DNA of 64,000 nt from Paenibacillus oceani (GTDB lineage Bacteria > Bacillota > Bacilli > Paenibacillales > NBRC-103111): NCBI RefSeq assembly GCF_014705615.1, contig NZ_JACXJA010000010.1:1-64000 (forward strand), in the 5' to 3' direction. Shown piece by piece: positions 16,951 through 27,162 of the stretch; position 1 is the stretch's first letter; the number at the start of each line of letters is the position of its first letter. Both the position numbers and the translations under genes were made by a program. The notes below the pieces were generated by a model. The model saw only the letters and a list, made by a program, of their open reading frames with translations, made no database searches and was not told the origin of the DNA.

Positions 16951-19900
16951 TTAGTCGATAAATTCCGTATATTGCAGAAATCGCTTCAGCATGGTCGTCG
17001 CCTGCGCCCGGGTTGCATGTTCGGAAGGCATATACGTGCCATCGGGCATACCCGTGATGATACCTGCTGCCACAGCTTGAGCAACCGTATCTATAGCCCA
17101 GGTAGAGATCGATGCACGGTCAGTGAACTTTACCGGTGCTCCCCTATCCATTGCTCCCCCTTTGCCTGCGAACGATAGCGCTTTGGCCAGCATCACGGCC
17201 ATCTGCTCGCGGGTGATCCGCTCATTCGGCGCAAATCGGCCAAGCGACATGCCGCTCACGAGGCCAGCGTTCACCGCCGCCTCAACGGCAGGCATGTACC
17301 AAGCATTCTCCGTCACATCCGCGAAGCCGGAAGTTTGCCCGCCAAGGTTCTGCGACAGTCCCAGCGCGCGAACAAGCAGCGCAGTGAACTCCGCCCGCGT
17401 AATGTCCGCATCCGGTGCAAATTGACTGTCTGTGATGCCTCTTACGATCAGCTTGGACGCCAGAAGCTCCACATCGGCCTTAGCCCAATGTCCGCTCAGG
17501 TCGTCGAACGTCCTGCCCTTCGATTCCAGGACAACGTACATACTGTTGTGCGGCACATTCATTATAACTTCCTGTGTACCATCCGGGCGGGTACCTGAAT
17601 GCGAAGGAACGAACGTGAGCGCATTTGTCTCCCGATCATACAGAACGCCCGTCAGGTTGCGATTCGCGGCGCCTTCCTCCGTCACGATCGCCCTCGTCAT
17701 ATATGTCCCGCCGAAATCGCGGATCTCCTCCGTCTGACCGTTCGCCTCTACCATCACCTTGAAATCGATGACCTCACTCGCCAGGTTAAAGCCTTCCATA
17801 ACGGCGAGCTGCCGAATCTGCGTCTCTGTGACTTCGTCCGCGCGCTCCAAGATGATGTTCACCAACAAGTCTTTCAGTTCGACGCCGAGCTGTTCCGCCA
17901 AGCCCGCCAGATTAAGCACATGGATGACGAGCTGGTAGCTGGCCCGGTTCAGCTTCACCTCGATAATCGCATTCGGGAACGATTCAGCGCCCGCGGCGAT
18001 TGAAGCGGCAGGAAGCTCTACCAGAACGACCCGCTCGGAATCGTCCACCTCGATCGTGAGGACCGGTTGCTTGGCATCCTTCAAATGATTCAGCGCTTCA
18101 TCCAGTGTCTCTTCATCGAGCGAGACTTGCTCGACAATAGCACCATCCGCACGGGTTACTGTCTTAATCGCCACTGCTTCAATCACAGTCGAGTCAACCC
18201 GCAAGCTCGCTTTCCCGACCGGTTCCGATGATTCGCCGCTTGATCCTCCAGAAGTTCCGGCGTTGCTCGCAGCGCGCGTAACCGTGACGGAATAGGTCTT
18301 CCGTTCCCCGTTCAGCGCCGTTATGTCAATCTCGATTGTATTCACTCCCGTGTTCAATACCAGCGGCTCGCTCGCGAGGCCGCTCGTCACCGTTGATGGC
18401 GTCCCGCCTTCGACACGTACGGTGATGATATCCGTTGCGTCGAGGGTCACCGGGGTTAAGGTGATGCTGCTCACGTTGTCCGCCACGCTTGCCTTGTAGT
18501 CCATCGTGGATGGGTCAAACACCTTATCCAGCGTACCCGCCGAAAGCACAAGCCCGTTCAATTCCGCCGCAGACGTATCCAGTCTGAACCGCTGGGATAC
18601 AGTGCCCACCATATTGCCGACCGTATCCTGTGCCCGAATGTGCAAGTACCAGTCTCCATCCACTCCCCTTTTCGTCAAATCAGCCCCGCTCGTGAACGGC
18701 GCCCAGCCATCTGCCGGTACAGTGTCGCTTTGCGACCAAGCAAATGCCAGAGCAGCCAAATTCAAACCGCTCTCCGTATCGCTTACCGTTACCAACGTTG
18801 ATCCGCTTAGGCTCCACGTTTCATTACCGTTCGTGCCGAACTCGATGCTCGGGTCGGTTTGATCGATCTTAACCGTCAGGGCATCTTCCAATGCGTTGCC
18901 CGCCTCATCCCGGGCTTTGACCTTTATCATTTGCGTTCCGGCTCCCGAGATGGAAAGTGGTTCCGTATAATTAAACCAGATTGCGCCATCGTCCAACGAA
19001 AATTCCAATGTTGTGACAGCAATTCCATCTTGATGAGTGGCGTAGACCTCCGCCGTCACAGTTCCGTTCGTCCAATCTCCGGAAGCGTATGAATTGCCGC
19101 TCTGATTGTTGGCAGAAATCGTGATAACCAACCCGTTCCGATTGATCTTCACCGTTCTGGTTTCTTGCCCTTCATTCCCATCCTCATCGGTCGCTTTAAA
19201 AGTCAGGGTATGAATGCCTTCCTCACTGTAAGTCACCTCTCCAACAACCGGCAGCCAGGAAGCGCCCCCGTCTTCCGAGTATTCAAGCGTTGCCAGTCCG
19301 CTGCCGTTATCCGTTGCGTATACACTGACGGTCACGCTTTGATTCGTCCACGTATCGTTCGCGTACAGCGATTCATCTGCCTCTTTCATTTGGATCGTAA
19401 TCGCTGGAGCGGTATTATCCAACCACTGTGCATACAACGTCACATTGGCTGTGCTCATGGTGTAGGTCGAGCCGCCCGCATATGACGTACCGCTGCCATC
19501 CGCCGCGGTATTCCAGCCCGCGAACGTATAGCCTGTCCTGCTCAGGCTGCCTGTGTTGCTGAGCACGGTGACGCTGTTATTCGGGCTATACGCGTTATTG
19601 TCTGCCGGTACGCTGCCACCGTTGCTGCCGTTGCCGTCATATGTGACGGTATACCGCTGCGACACGCTGATTGTATACGTCTTGCCCGGCAAGAGATACG
19701 GCTCCACCCGGACGGAAATTGCCGTAATGTCTCCGGTCAAGGGCACGGCAACAGGTGTGCCGCTTGTCTGCTCCTTGTCATTAACCAGCAATGTGGAGTT
19801 GACCGCGTTGGACAATATAGCCGTCACATCGATGCTGGCGGCAGATGAACCCACAAGCTGGTAGGTATACGCCGTGACGGAAGGGGCAAATGACGGGCTC

Positions 19901-21603
19901 AGCTCACCCGCATCCATCACAAGATTGCTCAGATTCGCGCTGCCTGGTACATTTATCTGACCGTAACTATTAAATCCCCATGCGATTACGCTGCCGTCCG
20001 ATTTCAACGCCATGGAATGATGTTCCCCCGCAACGATGGCCGCCACACCGAATTCCGCTTCAGCAGGAACTGTCCTTTGACCGTTTGCATTATATCCCCA
20101 TGCTATGACGCTTCCATCTGCTTTCAGCGCCATTGAATGATGATTTCCCGCGGCGATGGCTACCACACCGCTCTTTGCATTAGTTGGCACGGTCGTTTGA
20201 CCGTAAGCATTATTTCCCCATGCCACAACACTTCCGTCTGCTTTCAGCGCCAAGGCATGAGAATACCCCGCAGCGATAGCCACCACATCGCTTTGAAATG
20301 AAGCCGGCACGGTTGTTGGAACGAAACTGCCAGAAATCCATGCGACAACACTGCCATCGGCTTTCAGTGCCATCGAATAAGTAAATCCCGTGGCAATGGA
20401 TATGACTCCGCTATGCGCTTCCGCCAGCACAGTAGTTCCTCCGTATCCCCATGCGACGACGGTACCGTCCGCTTTCAGTGCCATCGAATGAAGATCTCCT
20501 GCGGCGATGGCTACCACATCGCTTTGCGCTTCAGTCGGCAAGGTAGTTAGACCGTAACTACTAGTTCCCCATGCGACAACCGTGCCATCCGCTTTTAGTG
20601 CCATCGAATGATTCGTTCCCGCAGTAATGGCCACCACTCCGCTTTTAGTGTCAGACGGAACGGTTCGTTGACCTTTATCGTTCAGTCCCCAGGCGACCAC
20701 GCTACCGTCCGATTTCAATGCCAGTGTATGACCAAATCCCCCAGCAACGGCAATCGTTTTGACAGGCGAAGACAGACCTGCCGGGACTGTCGTTTGACCG
20801 AAATAACCCCATGAAACTATGCTGCCGTCCGCTTTCAGCGCCAAGGCATGAGAATTTCCCGCAGCGATGGACACCACGCCGCTTTGCGCTTCCGCTGGCA
20901 CGATCCTCTGACCCTGACTATTCGACCCCCAGGCAATTACGCTGCCGTCCGCTTTCAGTGCAAGGGAATGAGTATCTCCCGCTGCAATAGACACAACGCC
21001 GCTTGCTGCTCCAGCAGGAATAGTCGTTTGGCCACGAACATTAGATCCCCATCCAACTACGCTGCCGTCCGCTTTCAACGCCAATGAATGAAAATATCCC
21101 GCAGCGATGGACACCACTCCGCTTGTTGCCGAAGCCGGAACTGTCGATTGACCGTTGGTTTGAAGTCCCCATGCCATTACGCTGCCGTCTGCTTTCAGCG
21201 CAAGTGAATGATAGGCTCCCGCTGCAATGGCCACGACGCCGCTTTCTGCCTCAGCCGGAACCGTCGTTTGACCGTAAGTATGATCTCCCCATGCAACTAC
21301 GCTGCCGTCCGATCTCAGCGCCAACGAATGATAATATCCCGCAGCGATGGACACCACTCCGCTTTGGGCAACTGCTGGAACATTCAATTGGCCTTTATTA
21401 TTTGTTCCCCAAGCGACTACGCTGCCGTCCGCTTTCAGCGCCAACGAATGAAAATATCCCGCGGCGATTGCAATTCCTTTGACTGGGGAAGACCTCTTAG
21501 CCGATACGACAGCAGGTGCAGTGCAAGTCCAGAGTATGATGAGTGCCAGAACGACCGTAAACAGTTGTTGGCTTCTCTTTGGAAGCCGTTTATTTTTTGA
21601 CAT
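16951..21603 (-). CDS. RCC1-repeat surface protein with SLH anchors
   Basis: A 1550-residue exported protein. The signal peptide (hydrophobic VVLALIILWTC, cleavage after VVSA) is followed by 13 RCC1-like repeats of about 44 residues (HSLALKADGSVVAWG...GQTTVPA), a cadherin-like sandwich, an InlB B-repeat (YTFAGWNTAADGSGTSY), two Ig-like domains (DGSGLATLEYS type), a second cadherin-like domain (about residue 1070) and three SLH domains at the C-terminus (DLSGHWAKADVELLA; TRAEFTALLVRALG; TREQMAVMLAKALSF). The SLH domains bind pyruvylated cell-wall polymer. The repeats probably form a beta-propeller for binding or display; the ligand is unknown. It is divergent from a two-component system that may control it. 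Confidence 0.85.
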   Translation of the reverse strand: MSKNKRLPKRSQQLFTVVLALIILWTCTAPAVVSAKRSSPVKGIAIAAGYFHSLALKADGSVVAWGTNNKGQLNVPAVAQSGVVSIAAGYYHSLALRSDGSVVAWGDHTYGQTTVPAEAESGVVAIAAGAYHSLALKADGSVMAWGLQTNGQSTVPASATSGVVSIAAGYFHSLALKADGSVVGWGSNVRGQTTIPAGAASGVVSIAAGDTHSLALKADGSVIAWGSNSQGQRIVPAEAQSGVVSIAAGNSHALALKADGSIVSWGYFGQTTVPAGLSSPVKTIAVAGGFGHTLALKSDGSVVAWGLNDKGQRTVPSDTKSGVVAITAGTNHSMALKADGTVVAWGTSSYGLTTLPTEAQSDVVAIAAGDLHSMALKADGTVVAWGYGGTTVLAEAHSGVISIATGFTYSMALKADGSVVAWISGSFVPTTVPASFQSDVVAIAAGYSHALALKADGSVVAWGNNAYGQTTVPTNAKSGVVAIAAGNHHSMALKADGSVIAWGYNANGQRTVPAEAEFGVAAIVAGEHHSMALKSDGSVIAWGFNSYGQINVPGSANLSNLVMDAGELSPSFAPSVTAYTYQLVGSSAASIDVTAILSNAVNSTLLVNDKEQTSGTPVAVPLTGDITAISVRVEPYLLPGKTYTISVSQRYTVTYDGNGSNGGSVPADNNAYSPNNSVTVLSNTGSLSRTGYTFAGWNTAADGSGTSYAGGSTYTMSTANVTLYAQWLDNTAPAITIQMKEADESLYANDTWTNQSVTVSVYATDNGSGLATLEYSEDGGASWLPVVGEVTYSEEGIHTLTFKATDEDGNEGQETRTVKINRNGLVITISANNQSGNSYASGDWTNGTVTAEVYATHQDGIAVTTLEFSLDDGAIWFNYTEPLSISGAGTQMIKVKARDEAGNALEDALTVKIDQTDPSIEFGTNGNETWSLSGSTLVTVSDTESGLNLAALAFAWSQSDTVPADGWAPFTSGADLTKRGVDGDWYLHIRAQDTVGNMVGTVSQRFRLDTSAAELNGLVLSAGTLDKVFDPSTMDYKASVADNVSSITLTPVTLDATDIITVRVEGGTPSTVTSGLASEPLVLNTGVNTIEIDITALNGERKTYSVTVTRAASNAGTSGGSSGESSEPVGKASLRVDSTVIEAVAIKTVTRADGAIVEQVSLDEETLDEALNHLKDAKQPVLTIEVDDSERVVLVELPAASIAAGAESFPNAIIEVKLNRASYQLVIHVLNLAGLAEQLGVELKDLLVNIILERADEVTETQIRQLAVMEGFNLASEVIDFKVMVEANGQTEEIRDFGGTYMTRAIVTEEGAANRNLTGVLYDRETNALTFVPSHSGTRPDGTQEVIMNVPHNSMYVVLESKGRTFDDLSGHWAKADVELLASKLIVRGITDSQFAPDADITRAEFTALLVRALGLSQNLGGQTSGFADVTENAWYMPAVEAAVNAGLVSGMSLGRFAPNERITREQMAVMLAKALSFAGKGGAMDRGAPVKFTDRASISTWAIDTVAQAVAAGIITGMPDGTYMPSEHATRAQATTMLKRFLQYTEFID
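19960..21480 (-). repeat. 132-bp coding tandem repeats of the RCC1 propeller
   Basis: Thirteen direct repeats, most of 132 bp, with near-identical blocks such as CCGTCCGCTTTCAGCGCCA and CCCGCAGCGATGGA. Some units are shortened (for example the sixth and ninth), which shows expansion, contraction and divergence. Confidence 0.85.
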
Positions 21604-21753
21604 CGATAGAACATCCCCTTCTCTATTGTCATATTAAACATAGAGTCTTTCACCGTTTCCCATTTTTTCATCCTATCACCTGCTGGAATACTAGAGTCTT
21701 AAAGGATGATTAAAGGATTTCATCATAACCCGGTGAAAAGCTTGGCTGTATTG

Positions 21754-21759
21754 TATAAT
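21754..21759 (+). promoter_or_regulatory. Probable -10 box of the second two-component operon
   Basis: TATAAT 35 bases before the regulator start at 21794. No convincing -35 at 17 bases, so activation by a regulator, perhaps itself, is possible. Confidence 0.45.
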
Positions 21760-21793
21760 GAATAAAACGTTAGACAATAGAAGAGAGAGTGCC

Positions 21794-22495
21794 ATGGAAC
21801 AACCCCACGTACTGATTGTGGATAACGAGCCGGAAATTGTTCAACTGGTCAAGCTGCATTTGCGAAATGGTGAGATTCATACCTCTGAAGCAGCTTCTGG
21901 GAGAGAAGCCATTTCCATCCTGGAGCATTACACCGTTGATCTGATCGTGCTGGACTTGATGATGGAGAATGTGAACGGCTGGGAGGTATTACACTATTTG
22001 CAGTCCCGCCAGTTAAATACGCCCGTCATTATCCTTAGCGCTAGACACCTGGAAGAAGATAAAATCAAAACACTCGGTTTAGGAGCAGACGATTATGTCA
22101 CCAAACCGTTCAGCCCCGGTGAGCTGACGGCTCGCGTCAAAGCCTTGCTGCGGCGTTACAAGCCGGCCATGTACGGGAATAAGATCAGCTGCGGGAGCCT
22201 CATCTACGATCGTGCCGCTCAGCAAATCGAGAAACCAACCGGCACCATTTCCCTGTCTCCAATCGAAGGGATGATGCTGGAGCTGTTTATGCGTCAGCCA
22301 GGACGTATTTTCACCAAACAAGAGATATTCAAGTACGTTTGGAAGCTGGATCAATTCGATTCAAATTCAGTGAATGTGTATATCAATTTTTTGCGCAAAA
22401 AAATAGAGACTGACCCGGCAAATCCACGTTATATTGAGACCATACGCGGCGTTGGCTATCGGTTTGTGGGGGGACAGCATGAATCTCAGAACTAA
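21794..22495 (+). CDS. OmpR-type response regulator
   Basis: A 233-residue regulator: receiver with VDNEPE, the phospho-acceptor Asp in LIVLDLMMENVNG, Ser in IILSARH and Lys in DDYVTKPFSPG, then a winged helix with LSPIEGMMLELFMRQPG and IETIRGVGYRF. The start at 21794 has GAGAGAG upstream; an ATG at 21758 overlaps the promoter. The stop overlaps the kinase start by 17 bases, so the two are translationally coupled. The neighbouring divergent gene is the SLH protein. Confidence 0.9.
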   Translation: MEQPHVLIVDNEPEIVQLVKLHLRNGEIHTSEAASGREAISILEHYTVDLIVLDLMMENVNGWEVLHYLQSRQLNTPVIILSARHLEEDKIKTLGLGADDYVTKPFSPGELTARVKALLRRYKPAMYGNKISCGSLIYDRAAQQIEKPTGTISLSPIEGMMLELFMRQPGRIFTKQEIFKYVWKLDQFDSNSVNVYINFLRKKIETDPANPRYIETIRGVGYRFVGGQHESQN

Positions 22496-23966
22496 ATTGT
22501 GGTTAATGGTCATTGTGGCCAGCTTTACCGGGCTTGTCTTGTTTGTAGCCAGTCTCGTGATCATGGGTTCTTTTACTGCACGCGGGTATACACATGAATC
22601 GCTGAATCGAATAGGAAACGAACTGGCGGAAGAGGCGGGCAAGCAAGATATGGAACCCGACCGTGAACAGATAAAAACGCGAATCCAAACGCTGTTGGAT
22701 CGTACCCAAAATGAATACCCGCAAATGAGTCTGGAGTGGTTTTCCAAGGATGGCACGTTGCAGTACGCTACAGATCAGCGAAAGGAAGCCTATACGTTCG
22801 ATGAGATGATGGAACGTTTTGTAGGTATGCCTGGGAAGCTATGGGGCTTTGACAACGAATTGGCGACCTTAGTGTTTCATTGGGCGCTTGATAATGAACC
22901 TCAGTATCTAATCATGTCAATGCCCAGCAAGGAAATGCGGGGAACTCAAGCCTTTGTTTATGTACGGCAATCCTGGATGCTTCTAACCTTGCTAATTCCG
23001 CTCGGCATCTTTTTTATCACGCCGATCATTTTTTCGCTGCTCTTTTTTACCCGGATTAACCGCAGACTTAAAACGCTGAACAGGGCCGTACAAGATTTCG
23101 ATGCACGACGTACGAAGATCGTGCTTGATGATCGTGGAAACGATGAAATCATTCAACTCAATCGCCATCTCAACCACATGTCTGAGCGCATTCTGGATCA
23201 GGTGGCGCAGATTCAAGACAATGAGCGCAAGCGCCAGACGTTGATCGCGAACCTTTCCCATGACCTGAGAACACCGCTCACCATGATTCAGGGGTATGCG
23301 GAGACGCTTCACGACGGTTTATATCAAGATGACAAAGAAATGCGGGCCTATGCGGAAATTGTATTGCGCCGGTCTCGCTACATGAATGAGTTGCTGCAGA
23401 AGCTGCTGGAGATTTCCCATATGGACATGTATTCTGCTCGTATCCATTTGAAGCAAACCAATCTGTCCGAACAACTTAGAAAACTGGCGGCAGATTACAT
23501 TGCGTTGTTAGAAAATCACGGTATGTCCTTTGAAATTGAAATTCCTGAACAATCCATTCTGGTCATGATCGACCCCCCTCTTATCGAAAGAGCTGTGCGC
23601 AATCTGGTCGAGAATGCGATACAATACGGCCGTACCGGCGGATACCTGGGGCTTTCCCTGCGCCAGGTTATCTTTGCGAAATCTAGCGACCGTAGTGAAG
23701 GACTAGATAGTCGGAAAGATTACGAGGTTGAAATTAGCGTAACGGATAAAGGACCCGGTATTCCCGTCGAGAAGCAGGAGCTTATCTTTGAACGTTTCAC
23801 CCGAGGATCGGATGCAAGGGAAGGAGAAGGTCTCGGCATCGGGTTGTCCATCGTCAAGGATGTCGCCAGCATCCATAAGGGAAGTGTGCGGTTGGAGAGC
23901 AAGCCTGATGTTCATACGATTTTTACGCTCGTTATCCCTCATTTCCTTACAGGCAATCACCCTTGA
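22479..23966 (+). CDS. Sensor histidine kinase
   Basis: A 495-residue membrane kinase. Two membrane helices (about 10-30 and 168-190) enclose an extracellular domain of about 135 residues. HAMP-like linker, then HisKA with ANLSHDLRTPLTMIQGYAE, N-box VRNLVENAIQYG, G1 TDKGPGIPVEK and G2 GEGLGIGLSIVKDV. It starts at ATG 22479 inside the end of the regulator gene, after GGGGGGAC. It partners the regulator at 21794. Confidence 0.9.
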   Translation: MNLRTKLWLMVIVASFTGLVLFVASLVIMGSFTARGYTHESLNRIGNELAEEAGKQDMEPDREQIKTRIQTLLDRTQNEYPQMSLEWFSKDGTLQYATDQRKEAYTFDEMMERFVGMPGKLWGFDNELATLVFHWALDNEPQYLIMSMPSKEMRGTQAFVYVRQSWMLLTLLIPLGIFFITPIIFSLLFFTRINRRLKTLNRAVQDFDARRTKIVLDDRGNDEIIQLNRHLNHMSERILDQVAQIQDNERKRQTLIANLSHDLRTPLTMIQGYAETLHDGLYQDDKEMRAYAEIVLRRSRYMNELLQKLLEISHMDMYSARIHLKQTNLSEQLRKLAADYIALLENHGMSFEIEIPEQSILVMIDPPLIERAVRNLVENAIQYGRTGGYLGLSLRQVIFAKSSDRSEGLDSRKDYEVEISVTDKGPGIPVEKQELIFERFTRGSDAREGEGLGIGLSIVKDVASIHKGSVRLESKPDVHTIFTLVIPHFLTGNHP

Positions 23967-24338
23967 CCACTCCATCCCGCTTCAGCACAGCTGAAATAAA
24001 CTGAGGGGGATGCTGAAAAAAGCGGGGGAATGTTTCCTTTCCTGATGGAGTAATCATGCATGCAACCACGTTCAAAAAGAAAAGGTGGCCTGCCGACATA
24101 CATCAGCGCCCCCTCTCTCTTTGCTCATATAAAAGCATATCGCTTCAAATCGTTTACAAGATGGAACTCAACATAGGCAACGACTCTTTCTCCCATAGCC
24201 AATTCAGACGGAAACGCGCCGCTGCATATGTATCGGGAATTATCTTTGATCTCGGCGGATTTTGAGCATTGCTCCAATGCCTAGTGTCCGCTTCATGCCG
24301 CTCTCTCCCAATGACCCTTCCGCCCGCATCTCCCCACG
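23967..24338. other. Intergenic stretch without a recognisable gene
   Basis: About 370 bases between the kinase and the convergent Gfo/Idh/MocA gene. Open frames here are short, with no start site and no family resemblance. No clear terminator was found. Confidence 0.5.
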
Positions 24339-25340
24339 CTACAACCGAATCTCGCCGTCGCCCGCCGCCGACTTCACGATCGCATCGGCAATTTCCACCC
24401 CGTGAATCGCATCCTCGAACGACACGTAGTCCGGCGCTTCTCCTCTCCCCAAACAGTCGCACAAATAAAGGAGCTGCTCGCGGAGCGAACCGGCCGTCTG
24501 CTTGTGGAGCGTCTTGATATGGATATTCGTATCCGGCGTCGTTCGCCCGGTCTCGTTCCACAGCTGCAAGCCGGAGTTGGACGTTTCGAAAGACGCGGTT
24601 CCGCCGCTGCCGATCACTTCGATCTGATCGGCGATCGCGATGCCCGCCCGATCCGGCGTCATCCAGTTGCTGTGCAAAAAGGCGAGAACCCCGTTCTCGA
24701 ATTCGAGGCACGCCCATAGCACTTCCGGAGCTTCCGATCCGGAGGGCGATCTGCCGTACGCCCGGACGGTCCGGACCCGGCTCTGCGCGTACCAGACCGC
24801 CAGATCGATATCGTGGATCATCAGCTCGTAGACGGTGTGCGTCCGGCTGTAGGTAGCGAATAAATGCTGCTCCCTGGCCCGCTTCATATACATGCTGACC
24901 GGCCGGCCGATCTCCCCGTCCGCTATCGCCCGCCGGATGTCCGCATAACGCGGGTCGAACCGCAGCAGATGGCCCGGCATCACGTAGCGCCCCTGCTCCA
25001 GCGCGACCCGGTGCATCTCGGCAGCTTCGCTAAGACGGGTGGACACCGGCTTCTCCACCAGCACGTGCTTGCCGGAGCGAAGCGCCTTCACGACCGGATC
25101 GAGATGCAGGTGCTCCGTTGTCACCACGCTGACGAGATCGATATCGTCCCGCTCAAGAAGCTCGTTGTAATCGGTATAACACGACGATACATCGTACTTG
25201 ATCTTCGCCACGTCCAGACGATCCGGTCTCGGATCGGCGACGGCCGCCACTTCCGCGTGCGGAAGCGCATGAAACGCCTCGAGATGGCACTCCCCCCAGT
25301 TTCCTAACCCGATAATGCCGACTCTGACTGTACTTGCCAC
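24339..25340 (-). CDS. Gfo/Idh/MocA family oxidoreductase
   Basis: A 333-residue NAD(P)-dependent sugar or inositol dehydrogenase. N-terminal Rossmann motif VGIIGLGNWGECHL, then ADPRPDR, the conserved EKP (GKHVLVEKPVS) with the catalytic Lys, and the C-terminal HDIDLAVWYA segment with the His-Asp pair. GTG start at 25340 with GGAGG 9 bases upstream. It follows the zinc dehydrogenase gene by 15 bases and is the last gene of the GntR-led operon. The likely role is sequential oxidation of a sugar or uronate. Confidence 0.9.
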   Translation of the reverse strand: MASTVRVGIIGLGNWGECHLEAFHALPHAEVAAVADPRPDRLDVAKIKYDVSSCYTDYNELLERDDIDLVSVVTTEHLHLDPVVKALRSGKHVLVEKPVSTRLSEAAEMHRVALEQGRYVMPGHLLRFDPRYADIRRAIADGEIGRPVSMYMKRAREQHLFATYSRTHTVYELMIHDIDLAVWYAQSRVRTVRAYGRSPSGSEAPEVLWACLEFENGVLAFLHSNWMTPDRAGIAIADQIEVIGSGGTASFETSNSGLQLWNETGRTTPDTNIHIKTLHKQTAGSLREQLLYLCDCLGRGEAPDYVSFEDAIHGVEIADAIVKSAAGDGEIRL

Positions 25341-25355
25341 GATCCAGCCCTCCCC

Positions 25356-26375
25356 TTACGGCCGCAAAATGATTTTCCCTTTCGTCACCTTGCCCGCGAC
25401 CAGATCTGCGAAAGCGGACGCCCCTTCCGCCAGCGGGCGTTCCTCCGTCCAGCCGTCCTCCGTAATTTTCCCGGAAACCAGCAGCTGGACCGCGTCTTTG
25501 AAATCTTGCCGCGTGTAGCAGAACGATCCGAGCAGCTCGATCTCGGAACGGATCGTATAGTTGATCGGCAGCACCGTATCGTCGATGCCCAGACCGATAT
25601 TCATTAGCGTCCCGCCCGGATTAAGCAGTCTGACGGCCGCTTCCCGGGTCGGCTGAAATCCCGCCGCGTCGATGACGACGTCCGTACCCCCCCCTCCGAA
25701 AGCTGCCTGCACCCGCTCTTCCAAATTGTCCTCGCGCGCATGGGCCGTATCCGTTATGCCGATACTGCGGCACATCGCCAGCCGGTCCGGATTCGTATCG
25801 ACGACCATCACTTTGGAGGCGCCCAGCAAAGCCGCCGTCTTCGCGCACAACAGCCCGATCCCTCCAGCGCCGAAGACGATTACATTTGCAAAAGGATGCC
25901 GCTCCATCGCCCTTCGGGTCGCCCGCAGCGAGCAGGCAAGCGGCTCGGCCAGGGCGGCACGCCGGGAACTCATCGCCGCCGGAACTTCAGTTAACGTATC
26001 AACCGGTACGATCGCCCATTCTGCGAAGCCTCCCGACCGGTGGATGCCGATAATGCGCCGCTCGCCGCAAAGCTGCGTCAGCCCTTTCAGACAGCGGTCG
26101 CACGTTCCGCAGAACAGCAGCGGATTGACGACCGCCTTTTTGTTCAGCCATGCCTCGTCTCCCGGATCACCGACCTGCTCCACGATCCCGCAAAATTCAT
26201 GCCCCATAATAAGCGGCGGGACGCGAAGGCTGTTATGTCCCAGATACCCTTCAATCTCCGATCCGCATATCCCTACCGCCTCGATCCGCAGCAGCGCCTC
26301 CTGCTTCCCGGGAACCGGGCGGTTATGCTCCTCCAGCTTCATCGTTTCAGGTGCCGTCCAAACCAATACGTTCAT
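25356..26375 (-). CDS. Zinc-dependent alcohol/polyol dehydrogenase (MDR)
   Basis: A 339-residue MDR enzyme with catalytic zinc ligands (CGSEIEG and MGHEFCG), the four-Cys structural zinc lobe CGTCDRCLKGLTQLC, and the NAD-binding IVFGAGGIGLLCAK-type fold. Sequence style is of the sorbitol/threonine/galactitol dehydrogenase group. The ATG at 26375 has GGAGG 8 bases upstream; an ATG at 26396 is too far. It lies between the GntR regulator and the Gfo/Idh/MocA oxidoreductase, a usual arrangement for sugar-oxidation pathways. Confidence 0.88.
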   Translation of the reverse strand: MNVLVWTAPETMKLEEHNRPVPGKQEALLRIEAVGICGSEIEGYLGHNSLRVPPLIMGHEFCGIVEQVGDPGDEAWLNKKAVVNPLLFCGTCDRCLKGLTQLCGERRIIGIHRSGGFAEWAIVPVDTLTEVPAAMSSRRAALAEPLACSLRATRRAMERHPFANVIVFGAGGIGLLCAKTAALLGASKVMVVDTNPDRLAMCRSIGITDTAHAREDNLEERVQAAFGGGGTDVVIDAAGFQPTREAAVRLLNPGGTLMNIGLGIDDTVLPINYTIRSEIELLGSFCYTRQDFKDAVQLLVSGKITEDGWTEERPLAEGASAFADLVAGKVTKGKIILRP

Positions 26376-26404
26376 CCCGCTTGCCTCCGTCTCCATGTTT
26401 TGCT

Positions 26405-27127
26405 TTATTTCGGGTCCTCCGCAAACCAGCTCGTCCCGATCTCCCGCCGCTCGCTTGCCTCATTCTTCCGCAGCACCTCCATACATTCCTGATAGGAGCG
26501 CTGAATATGTCTGCGCATGATCTGCTCCGCCGAAGCCGGATCGCGCGCCACCAGCGCCTCGATCAGCTCGCGATGATCGTTGTACTCCTTCTGCTTCGTG
26601 GAAGTCATGCCGAGAATCCGGTTGACCAGCTGGATCTGAAACGAGATCGATTCGTACACCTGGATGAGCCGGGAATGCCGGGAAAGCTGGATGATGCTCT
26701 GATGCAGATGCAGCGATTCCTTAAGCAAGGTCGGTTTCGTGTCGTCGTGCAGCCAGTCGCCCATCTGGCCGTAAAATTCGACCAACTCCCGGATTTCCTC
26801 CTCCGAGGCGTGCTGTGTCGTCAGATGGATGGCCAGCGCTTCCAGAGAAGAACGCAGCGAATAAATCTCGAAGATGTCGGCCGCCTCCATCTTTTTGACA
26901 ACGGGGCCTTTGCTCGGAACGATCGTAACGATCCCTTCCCCGGACAGATGGCGGATCGCTTCCCGGACCGGCGACTGGCTGATGCCGTACTCCTTGGCCA
27001 GCTTGATCTCGACGATCCGCTCCCCGGGGTTCAGCTCGCCGCTTAATATTTTCCGCTTAATAAGCTCTACGAGCTCGTGGCTCATGCTTTTTTTCTGAAG
27101 CAGGATTTTCGGTTCCGTTGGTTGCAC
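26405..27127 (-). CDS. GntR family regulator (FadR/FCD subfamily)
   Basis: A 240-residue repressor. The winged helix (about 12-75) has ERIVEIKLAKEYGISQSPVREAIR in part, and the FCD sensor domain (about 85-220) has the helical bundle with SLRSSLEALA, LHLHQSIIQLSRHSRL and a final DPASAEQIMRRHI, whose His residues can bind a metal and carboxylate ligand. GTG at 27127 has AGGAG 9 bases upstream; a TTG at 27136 touches it. An AT-rich palindrome in its promoter recurs at two other promoters of the locus, so it may control all three. Confidence 0.88.
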   Translation of the reverse strand: MQPTEPKILLQKKSMSHELVELIKRKILSGELNPGERIVEIKLAKEYGISQSPVREAIRHLSGEGIVTIVPSKGPVVKKMEAADIFEIYSLRSSLEALAIHLTTQHASEEEIRELVEFYGQMGDWLHDDTKPTLLKESLHLHQSIIQLSRHSRLIQVYESISFQIQLVNRILGMTSTKQKEYNDHRELIEALVARDPASAEQIMRRHIQRSYQECMEVLRKNEASERREIGTSWFAEDPK

Positions 27128-27162
27128 AGGTTCCAACTCCTTTCTTCACGGTAATTTTATAT

